This document shows positions 51,997 through 63,000 of a stretch of 64,000 nt of DNA, in pieces; the first letter of the stretch is position 1, and every line of letters begins with the position of its first letter. The notes under the pieces were generated by a model. The model worked only from the letters and a program-made list of their open reading frames with translations, had not been told where the DNA came from and did no database searches. The stretch is from Pseudomonadota bacterium (GTDB lineage Bacteria; Myxococcota_A; UBA796; SXON01): contig SXON01000056.1 in the NCBI GenBank assembly GCA_005778355.1, positions 1-64,000 on the forward strand, in the 5' to 3' direction. A program made the position numbers and the translations under genes.

Positions 51997-53343
51997 TCAG
52001 GCCGGGTCGAACATCACCCCTCGACCGCAGATCCACGCGGGGTCGGCGGCACGTTTGAGCGCGCGCCAAGCCTCGAACAGCTCCGGCGGCGCCATCAGCG
52101 CGAGGTGCGCCTTCTTCAGGCGCCCGATGCCATGCTCGCCCGAGACCGTGCCGCCCATCGCCACCGCCGCGCGCGCGAGCTCCAGGTAGGTGGCGCGCCC
52201 CTGGGCGAGCTCCTCGGTGTTCGCCGGGAGTATGTTCAGGTGCAAGTGGCTGTCGCCGATGTGGCCGAAGCAGGCGGTGGGCAGGCGCACCCGGTCGTAG
52301 AGCTCGAGCATCTCCGCCAGGCGCTCGTGGGGAACGGCGAAATCCGTCCCCACCTTCTGCACGCCGTTGCGCACGATGATCTCGTTCACCGCCGCCGGGA
52401 GGGCGTGTCGAACCGCGTGCAACTTCGCGCGTCCACCCTCGTCTTCCACCACGATGGTGTCGTCGGCGATCGCATCGTGACGCACGAGCCGCTCGTACCA
52501 CTCCTCGAGCGGCGCCTCGCCCTCGTGCTCCACCTCCAGCATGAGCGCCGAGTCGGCCGCCGGGACCTCGGGCACCCGCCCGCGGATGAGGGCAAGGGAG
52601 CCCCGGTCGAAGTACTCGATGCACCGAGGCCCGGCCCCGCGTGCCTCGCCGAGGAACGACAACATGGACGACCGCGTGGGGAAGAAAGCGAGGAAGGTGA
52701 GGACGTGGCGAGGTAGCGGCAAGAGCCGGGTGCGTACCCGAGTCACCACGCCGAGCAGACCCTCGCTGCCGATGACGAGGTCGAGCAAATTCCCGGCCGG
52801 GTACAGCCCGGCGGCGGTCTTGACCCGCGGCTCGGTCCACCGGGGCACGGGCCAGGGGCTCGGCGTCGCGCGGTCGACCCAGCGGAGCTCGCTGCTTGGA
52901 AACACCACTTCCGCCGCCTCGATCCAGGGTCGCGTGGGCCCGTACTTGAAGGTGCGCGCGCCGCTCGCGTTGCAGGCCACGGCGCCGCCCACCGAGCAGT
53001 CGTGTCGCGAGGTGGGGTCGGGCGGAAAGAACAGCCCGTGGCGCTCAACCTCGCCCTGGTAATCAGCGAGGATCACGCCCCCATCCACGTCGTCGAGGCC
53101 GTGGACCGTAGCCAGGAGCTCGGTGGACAAGAGCGCGCCCCCCATCGGCACCGAAGCGCCGGTGGTGGAGGTGCGCTTGGCAGTAACGGTGACGGGGACA
53201 GCCCGCGACTGGCACCACGACATCACCTCGGCCACCTCCTCAGCCGCCCGGGGACGGAAGAGCATCTCGGCGTTGCCCGCGAGATTCGAGGCATCGCGGA
53301 GGTAGCCCTCGAGGATGGCGGGATCGGTGATCGGGGCGAGCAA
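51997..53343 (-). CDS. FAD-linked oxidase of the GlcD/D-lactate dehydrogenase family
   Basis: 448 residues with an FAD_binding_4 domain: VTVTAKRTSTTGASVPMGGALLS, FPPDPTSRHDCSVGGAVACNASGARTFKYG and GSEGLLGVVTRVRTRLLP. The C-terminal substrate domain has CFGHIGDSHLHLNI and GTVSGEHGIGRLKKAHL, with the His residues of the active site. It oxidises a 2-hydroxy acid, such as glycolate or D-lactate, passing electrons to a quinone or partner that is not adjacent. The only start codon fitting the N-terminus is TTG 53343, which directly abuts a heptad repeat array and has no clear ribosome site. Confidence 0.9.
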   Translation of the reverse strand: MLAPITDPAILEGYLRDASNLAGNAEMLFRPRAAEEVAEVMSWCQSRAVPVTVTAKRTSTTGASVPMGGALLSTELLATVHGLDDVDGGVILADYQGEVERHGLFFPPDPTSRHDCSVGGAVACNASGARTFKYGPTRPWIEAAEVVFPSSELRWVDRATPSPWPVPRWTEPRVKTAAGLYPAGNLLDLVIGSEGLLGVVTRVRTRLLPLPRHVLTFLAFFPTRSSMLSFLGEARGAGPRCIEYFDRGSLALIRGRVPEVPAADSALMLEVEHEGEAPLEEWYERLVRHDAIADDTIVVEDEGGRAKLHAVRHALPAAVNEIIVRNGVQKVGTDFAVPHERLAEMLELYDRVRLPTACFGHIGDSHLHLNILPANTEELAQGRATYLELARAAVAMGGTVSGEHGIGRLKKAHLALMAPPELFEAWRALKRAADPAWICGRGVMFDPA

Positions 53344-53385
53344 GGCTGGAGGCTGGGGGCTGGAGGCTGGAGGCTGGAGGCAGGC
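53344..53385. repeat. Heptad repeat array (GGCTGGA), 5-6 units
   Basis: Five tandem 7-base units, GGCTGGA or GGCTGGG (53344-53378), then a degenerate GGCAGGC. On the minus strand they read CCTCCAG, close to the CCTACAG units 32 bases away on the other strand. The array ends at the TTG start of the FAD oxidase gene. Confidence 0.75.
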
Positions 53386-53416
53386 CGCAACGGGTCCACC
53401 GCGCCGGCGCTCAGGA

Positions 53417-53452
53417 CCTACAGCCTAATCCCTACCGCCCACAGCCTGTAGC

Positions 53453-53465
<13 letters not shown>
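53417..53465. repeat. Heptad repeat array (CCTACAG type), 7 units
   Basis: Seven consecutive units on the plus strand: CCTACAG, CCTAATC, CCTACCG, CCCACAG, CCTGTAG, CCTAGAG and CCTGCCC. It lies inverted to the preceding array, so the two could form an imperfect long hairpin. The CCTAGAG unit supplies the kinase gene's stop codon (CTA at 53453-53455). Confidence 0.7.
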
Positions 53466-56674
<3,209 letters not shown>

Positions 56675-56731
56675 CTCGCGGTCAACTTCCACGCCGGTAG
56701 CATAAACCAAGCGCCCGTCTCCCCGGTTGCC

Positions 56732-57076
56732 ATGCGCCTTCACCACCTCGCCGTGCTCGGCCCCGACCCGGCGGCGCTCGCCGCCTTCTACGCCGCGATG
56801 CTTGCACTCCCCGAGCTGCGGCGGGCTCACGACGAGGCCGGCGTGCGCGCCGTCTGGCTCGACGCCGACGGCGTGATTCTGATGTTCGAGCGTGGCGCCC
56901 GGGGGCAGAACGGCGTGATCGTCTTCGCGTCGCGACCCGGCTCCGCCGCCGAGTGGCGCGCGCGACTGGGGGCGCATTTCGACGGCCGCTCCGACTTCAC
57001 GCTGTACGGTCGCGACCCCGACGGGAACCGCTTCGGGGTGAGCAGCTTCCCCGATCCCATCGGCACGGAGGAGTAG
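56732..57076 (+). CDS. VOC-superfamily (glyoxalase/dioxygenase-like) protein
   Basis: 114 residues from ATG 56732. MRLHHLAVLGPDPAALAAFYAAML is the beta-alpha-beta opening of the vicinal oxygen chelate fold with its first metal His; FTLYGRDPDGNRFGVSSFP is the closing motif, in which Gly-Arg-Asp-Pro-Asp-Gly-Asn precedes where a Glu is usual. VILMFERG near the middle may supply another ligand. The substrate is unknown; glyoxalase, dioxygenase and resistance proteins share this fold. It is divergent from the kinase gene with 57 bases between. Confidence 0.85.
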   Translation: MRLHHLAVLGPDPAALAAFYAAMLALPELRRAHDEAGVRAVWLDADGVILMFERGARGQNGVIVFASRPGSAAEWRARLGAHFDGRSDFTLYGRDPDGNRFGVSSFPDPIGTEE

Positions 57077-57116
57077 CGCTTGCGGGCGTGTTAGGCGCGG
57101 CACCCCAGGAGTCCCG

Positions 57117-58190
57117 ATGTCGCTGCTGATCGCCTTGTTCGCCGCTTGTTCGCAGGATGGCGCGGAGCGCACGACGCTCGTGGCGCCCGGCGCCCCGCCC
57201 GCCGCCCTGGTGGCGCCCGCCTGGGCCGCCGAGGGCATGGACGTCGTGGCCTACTGGCAGGGTGGGCAGCTGTCCTACGACGACGTGACCGGCCCCATGA
57301 AGCCGCAGCTCAACCAGATGCTCGCCGAGTACATGATGGGTCGCTACGACGCCGAGTACCAGGCCGTGCAGTCGGCGATGGACGAGAAGATTCTGGAGGC
57401 CGAGGCCAAGGAACAGAAGCTCGCCGCCGTGGAGGAGCTCCTCAAGAAAGAAGTGAGCGACAAGGTGGCAAAGGCCACCGAGCCCGAAATCGACGAGGCC
57501 TACCAGATGCTGCAGCGCAAGCTGCGCGGGCAGTCCAAGGAAGAGGCGCGCCCCACGCTGGAAGCCGCCGTGGGCCAGAAGAAGGCCGGCGAGCGCTACA
57601 TGGCCTACATCGAGGAACTTCGCACCAAGTACCAGGCCACTGTGCAGCTACCCTTCCCCGACGTGCCGCGGATCGACGTGTCGGTCGACGACGACCCCAC
57701 CGTGGGCCCGGCCGACGCCCCGATCACCATCATCCAGTTCGCCGAGTACCAGTGCCCCTACTGTGGCAAGGCGAGGGAGTCGCTCGACCGCGTGGAGAAG
57801 CAGTACGAGGGCAAGGTTCGCCTCGTCTTCCGCGACTTCCCCCTGGACTTCCACCCGCGCGCGGTGCCGGCCGCCGTGGCCGCGAACTGCGCGGGCAAGC
57901 AGGACAAGTACTGGCCGGTCCACAACGCCATCATGAAAGACCAGCAGTCGCTGGCCGACGCCGACCTCCTCGCCATCGCCAAGACCGCGGGTGTCGACAT
58001 CGCGAGCTGGGAGGAGTGCCGGAAAGACCCGGCGATGGAGGCCGAGGTGGCCAAAGACCTCGACGACGGTCGCAAGGCCGGCGTGTCGGGAACCCCGGCC
58101 TTCTTCATCAACGGCATCTTCATCAACGGGGCCCAGCCCTTCGAGAAGTTCAAGGCCATCATCGACGCGGAGCTCAAGAGGAAGGGATGA
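57117..58190 (+). CDS. Lipoprotein with DsbA-like thioredoxin domain
   Basis: 357 residues. MSLLIALFAAC is a lipobox. Residues about 40-175 are a charged helical region (QKLAAVEELLKKEVSDKVAKATEPEIDEAYQMLQRKLRGQS), perhaps a SurA-like N-terminal chaperone part. The thioredoxin/DsbA domain follows: VGPADAPITIIQFAEYQCPYCGKARESLDRVE with active site CPYC, helical insert VPAAVAANCAGKQDKYWPVHNAI and the cis-Pro loop VSGTPAFFINGIFINGAQPF. It may oxidise or isomerise disulfides in exported proteins. The stop overlaps pheS (ATGA). Confidence 0.92.
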   Translation: MSLLIALFAACSQDGAERTTLVAPGAPPAALVAPAWAAEGMDVVAYWQGGQLSYDDVTGPMKPQLNQMLAEYMMGRYDAEYQAVQSAMDEKILEAEAKEQKLAAVEELLKKEVSDKVAKATEPEIDEAYQMLQRKLRGQSKEEARPTLEAAVGQKKAGERYMAYIEELRTKYQATVQLPFPDVPRIDVSVDDDPTVGPADAPITIIQFAEYQCPYCGKARESLDRVEKQYEGKVRLVFRDFPLDFHPRAVPAAVAANCAGKQDKYWPVHNAIMKDQQSLADADLLAIAKTAGVDIASWEECRKDPAMEAEVAKDLDDGRKAGVSGTPAFFINGIFINGAQPFEKFKAIIDAELKRKG

Positions 58191-59194
58191 TCGACAGCGC
58201 GCAGATCGCGGCCGTGATCGAGGCCGCCGAGAGTCTCGCGGCGCTCGAGGAGGCGCGCGTGCGTCTCCTCGGCAAGAAGGGCGAGATCTCGAGCTTGATG
58301 AAGGAGATCGGCGCGATGGCTCCGGCTGATCGTGCCACGTTCGGCCAGAAGGTCAACGCCCTGCGCGACGAGGCGCAGTCGCGACTCGACGCCCGCAAGG
58401 CGATCCTGGAGACCCGCGCCGAGGAGGAGCGCCTCGCCGCCGGCTGGATCGACGTGACGGCGCCGAACCCCGCGTCGCGACACATCGGGCGTTTCCACCC
58501 GATCACGCTGCTCCTGGAGGAGGTGATCGACCACTTCACCGGGCTCGGTTTCTCCGTGGCTTCAGGTCCGGAGATCGAGGACGAGTTCCACAACTTCGAC
58601 GCCCTCAACATCCCGAAGGACCACCCCGCCCGCGACGTGTGGGACACCTTCTACACCACTGAGCGCGAGATCCCGCGCACCCATACATCAAGCGTGCAGA
58701 TCCGCACCTTGATGTCCCAGAAGCCGCCGCTGCGCATCATCGCGCCAGGCCGCGTCTTCCGCAACGAGACCATTGACGCCACCCACCACGCGAGCTTCAA
58801 CCAGGTGGAGGGGCTCCTGGTCGACAAGCACGTGTCCGTCGCGCATCTGAAGCACACGCTGGAAACGCTGGTCGCGAAGATCATGGGACGCCCCGTCCCG
58901 GTGCGCTTCCGTCCCGCGTTCTACCCCTTCGTGGAACCCGGCCTCGATCTCGACGCGCAGTGTGTCTTCTGCGAAGGGCGCGGCTGCTCGGTCTGCAAGC
59001 ACCAGGGCTGGATCGAGCTCATTCCCGGGGGGCTCGTGCACCCGCGGGTGTTCGAGTTCTGCGGCCTCGATCCACACGAGTGGCAAGGTTTCGCGTTTGG
59101 GATGGGCTTCGACCGCATGGTGATGATGCGGTATGGGATCGATGACATTCGGCGGCTGTACGACGGGAAGTTGCAGTTGGTCAGGCAGTTCTAG
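58187..59194 (+). CDS. pheS: Phenylalanine-tRNA ligase alpha subunit
   Basis: 335 residues. The N-terminal coiled-coil (about 1-85) is followed by the class II core: FHPITLLLEEVIDHFTGLGFSVASGPEIEDEFHNFDALNIPKDHPARD (motif 1), APGRVFRNETIDATHHASFNQVEG (motif 2) and GFAFGMGFDRMVMMRYGIDDIR (motif 3). A Cys-rich patch (CVFCEGRGCSVCKHQGW) is a plausible zinc site, known in some PheS. It overlaps the DsbA-like gene by 4 bases and its partner pheT is about 12 kb away on the other strand. Confidence 0.96.
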   Translation: MIDSAQIAAVIEAAESLAALEEARVRLLGKKGEISSLMKEIGAMAPADRATFGQKVNALRDEAQSRLDARKAILETRAEEERLAAGWIDVTAPNPASRHIGRFHPITLLLEEVIDHFTGLGFSVASGPEIEDEFHNFDALNIPKDHPARDVWDTFYTTEREIPRTHTSSVQIRTLMSQKPPLRIIAPGRVFRNETIDATHHASFNQVEGLLVDKHVSVAHLKHTLETLVAKIMGRPVPVRFRPAFYPFVEPGLDLDAQCVFCEGRGCSVCKHQGWIELIPGGLVHPRVFEFCGLDPHEWQGFAFGMGFDRMVMMRYGIDDIRRLYDGKLQLVRQF

Positions 59195-59204
59195 CGGCGG
59201 GTTT

Positions 59205-59531
59205 CGCGTTGTAGGCCAGCGCGACGCCGTCTACCGAGGCGAGCACGTTGCCGGTGCCGATACCGTACGACGTCGACGTCGTGACCGGGCTGCCGCGGCC
59301 GTCGTCCACCACCTCCACGCGCGACGTGCGGTTGCCGCCGAGGTCGTAGCCGTAGCTGACCGTCGTGGTGCCGCCCGACGAGGCGCGGGCCTCCTCGGCG
59401 AGCCAGCCCGGCTCCCGAGGCCGATGCTCGAAGCGCGGTAGCTCACGCGGTCGAGTTGGTCCCACTCGGGATCGATGCTGGCGCCCTCCACGAGCAGGAT
59501 CGACTCGGGAAGGCCCATCGAGGCTCGCGAG
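59205..59531 (-). pseudogene. Decayed duplicate of part of the RHS core
   Basis: This stretch repeats 61972-62404 of the RHS gene. 59205-59414 aligns with 61972-62181 without gaps and with only about a dozen differences by eye. Then 106 bases (62182-62287) are missing and the match resumes at 59415. Because 106 is not a multiple of three the frame shifts: one frame gives PESILLVEGASIDPEWDQL, another LAEEARASSGGTTTVSYGY. It has neither start nor toxin tip and is taken as a non-coding remnant. It fills most of the gap between pheS and the immunity gene. Confidence 0.85.
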
Positions 59532-59545
59532 GCAGGCCGCCAGCG

Positions 59546-60028
59546 CTACTCCTCAGGCGCGAGCGGGATGCCGAGCGCCTTCGAAATCTTGTCGTCGATG
59601 GTTCGGAAGCTCTCGAGGCCCCAAGAGCCGACGGGCTCCACGGGGCCAGGAAGGCGAGTCCCGTCTTCCGTGAAGTACTGCTTCGGGTTCGTCCAGGTCC
59701 TCGCGAAGCAGTGGACCTTCAGGGTGTCCTCCTTCAATAGCGTTCGGTTTTCCAAGAACTCGAAGTAGCCCTTCGACCAGGGAAGCTTGTTGGTCATCAT
59801 CGGCGGCACCAGGAGGCACGAGGGTGACAGCGCCGGGATGAGCCGCTTGTCGTCAGAGCGTGACCCATACACGTAGATGAGCAGAGCCCCACCAACGCCC
59901 AGCGGGTTCGCGTCGGCGGAAACCACCCGCCCGAACAGGTAGCGGCCATCAGGAGGGAGCATCGCGAACACGTCCCCGACCTCCGGTGCTCGTCGTGACT
60001 TCTGCAGTACTCGGAGGTTCATGGTCAT
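59546..60028 (-). CDS. Imm26-like immunity protein
   Basis: 160 residues. PEVGDVFAMLPPDGRYLFGRVVS and GGALLIYVYGSRSDD match the Imm26 immunity pattern ('GDVFAIPL.DGRYGFGRV...'), which is frequent next to polymorphic toxins. The rest is a mixed alpha/beta domain (FLENRTLLKEDTLKVHCFARTW). No signal, so it would neutralise the toxin in the cytosol. ATG 60028 overlaps the RHS stop (ATGA), the usual toxin-then-immunity order; ATG 60022 is possible. It ends 15 bases before the RHS remnant. Confidence 0.82.
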   Translation of the reverse strand: MTMNLRVLQKSRRAPEVGDVFAMLPPDGRYLFGRVVSADANPLGVGGALLIYVYGSRSDDKRLIPALSPSCLLVPPMMTNKLPWSKGYFEFLENRTLLKEDTLKVHCFARTWTNPKQYFTEDGTRLPGPVEPVGSWGLESFRTIDDKISKALGIPLAPEE

Positions 60029-63000
60029 AGCCCTTGTGTCTTCAGCCACGCCTCACCCCAGTCCACCGCCTGCCGATAGTAGGGGTGGCTCGCACTGATG
60101 CTGTTGCGGATATTCTCGAAGCCCGCATGTCGCTCGATGAGCGCCTGCTCGATGGCTCGCGCCTCGCCTCGGGTGAGCGGTGACGCAGTGAGTTTGTCCA
60201 GCACAAACCTCGCACCGTGCTCCACTTGGCGACGCGGAACATTGTTCGTGATCCCGACATAGACGGCCTCGCCGTCACGTATGCCCAGGTAGACATGCGT
60301 GGTCGCTTCGCCCCCCCGCAGCGCCAGGGGCAGTTCGGGCACACCCGCGGACGCCACCACCCTCGCGAGCCCCTCGGTCACGGGCTCGACCGTCGTCTCC
60401 ACGACCCGCCCGCCCGCGGCGGCGCCCTTGAACACCGCCTCGCCCGTCAGCACCTCGATGGCGACGCCCACGACGCCGCCAGTCACGATGGCAGCGGAGG
60501 AGACCGAGTCGCCCGCGCTCGGGTCGCCCTGTACCGCCGCCTCGGCCATGCCGTCGGCCAGGTCCTGGACGGCGGCGGAAACGGCGTGGTCAGGACCGGC
60601 GAGGAGCACGCTCGGGTTCGACGAGCTCGCCCACCCGAGGAACTCCAGCCCCTGGATGGACGACGCGGCCGAGCCCATCAACCCGGCACCAAGGCCCGCA
60701 CTCCCCGCCGAGGCCCTCCCGTCTCCGAGCCCGGCAACGGGCCCGTTCCGCATCATGAACTCCGTGGCCTGCCTCGCGAGCACTCGTCGCGACGCGGAGT
60801 AGTCGGCCGCGCGGAACCAGCCGGACACTTGCGACATCAGCCGGGGCGACACCCAGCCGTCGCCCTCGCCCCCGTCCTCGTCCTCTCCGCCTGCGGTCTC
60901 CGAGCGCGCCCAGGGGAAGCGACGCAGACCGAAGTCCATCCACTCAAGCACGTGTCCGAAGTCGAAGACACCCGCTTCCCCTCCACCCAGTGGCCCGCGC
61001 CCAGCGCCGCGCGACACCCGGAAGACAGCGCTCGTCCCTTCCCCGCCGAAACCCGCCGAGGCCTCCGAAGGGAGGCTGTCGCCCCGGCTCGCGATGTACA
61101 CCATCTGCTCGATGCTCTCGGCCTCCATGAACGACGCCGACTCGGCCGCCATCTCGGCGTCGGCGGCCCGGCCGAGGAAGGGCCGGCTGTCCCAGCCTGG
61201 CCTCGACACCGTGAAGCCCGCCATGTACTCGCGGAGGCCCCGGTGGAACTCCGCCCGGGCGAGGAACTCGTCCATCGCCTCCTGCGCGCCCGAGGGCCGT
61301 GCAAGGCCGGCGAACTGCAGGTTGAGCGCCCCGTCCATGCCGCCGGGGCCGCAGCTCGTCCCCGTCACGCACGCCGTGAGCCCCGAGGGATCCACAAACC
61401 CGACGGGGTCGTTCCCGGCGTAGCTGTAGAGGTGATCTCCCCCGGCGAGGCCCAGCGGGTCGGGCGAGGCGAAGCGGCCCAGCTCCGCGTCGTACAGGCG
61501 ATGCCGGGGCAGCTGGTAGCCAGTCCCCTCCAGGATCTCGAGCCCCGCGTAGGCGCGCCGCTCGGTGGAGCCGGCGGCGGCCACCGCCCGCTCGCCGAAG
61601 GCCACGGGCTCGCCGAGGAGCGCGTCGCCGTCGAGCAGCAGCGAGCCGTTCCTGTCCGTCGCCATCGCGCGGAAGCTCGACCCGGCGACCACCCGGCCCA
61701 CGTCGATGCCGTCGACGCCCGCGTAGAGCACGCCCACGCCGAGCTCGTCCACCCCGGCCACCGGGCCACCGCCAAGGGTCGGCCCCCAGGCCACCAGCCG
61801 CGCGCCGGGCGTGCCGGGGTCGGCGTCGGGATCCACCGTCACCGGCCGGCCCCAGGCGTCGCGCGTCACCTCGTGCACCACCTGGCCCGTCGCCAGCCGC
61901 AGGCCCCACTCGGCGCCGTCGGCGTCGCGCAACAGCGACTGGCCGCGGTGGTCCAGCTCCAGCTCGCCGTGCGCGTTGTAGGCCAGCGCGACGCCGTCCA
62001 CCGAGGCGAGCACGTTGCCGGTGCCCATGCCGTACCACGTGGACGTCGTGACCGGGCTGCCGCTGCCGTCGTCCACCACCTCCACGCGCGACGTGCGGTT
62101 GCCGCCGAGGTCGTAGCCGTAGCTGACCGTCGTGGTGCCGCCCGACGAGGCGCGGGCCTCCTCGGCGAGCCAGCCCGGCTCGTCGTAGGCGTAGTCGATC
62201 GTCTCGACCAGCGCGCCGTTCGACCACGCCTCCTGGTAGTCCGCGCGCCCGCGCTCGTCGTACACGTGGGCCCGCGCCGCCGTGCCCCCGAGGCCGTTGC
62301 TCGCCGCGCGGTAGGTCACGCGGCCGAGTTGGTCCCACTCCGTGTCGATGCGGGCACCACCCGCGAGCAGGATCGACTCCGGGCGGCCCATCGCGTCGCG
62401 CGACGCGACCGTGGCCACCGTGCCGGCCGACCCGTTCACCGAGTTCACGAGCCCCGTCGACGGGTCGCGCGCGTAGCCGAGCGAGCCCGCCCACGAGGCG
62501 GTGACGCCCGAGAGCGCGCCGTTGCCCTCGTAGCTCCACTGGATGTTGCCCACGAGCCCGCCCGCGGTCTCGATGGCCTGCCACCACGGGCGACCCATCG
62601 GGTCGGTGCCGGAGAGGTGTCGCGACTGGAGCGTGCCCCCCACCCAGCGCTCCGCCGAGCCGGGGGTGCCGTAGGCGTCCCAGTCGCCGAACTGCCGGTA
62701 CACCGTGTCGGGGTTCCCCGCCTCGGTGGCCTCTTCCTCCTCGAGCCAGAGGCCCCGGTAGTACCCGCGCGCGTACTCGCGGTACTCGGTGGCGTCGCCG
62801 CTCCTGAGGTACTCCACGCGAGGGAAGTCAGCCGCGTAGCCATACTCCCACGTGGTCACCCCGGCGTGCATCTCCGTGGCGAGGGTACCGTCGGCGTCGT
62901 ACGCCCAGGTGACGGTGTCGAGGTAGCCCTGGCGCGACTGGACGCGGCCCTCGGGCGTGTAGCTGTACGCGAAGCCGTGAACCGTCCACGGGTCGAACGT

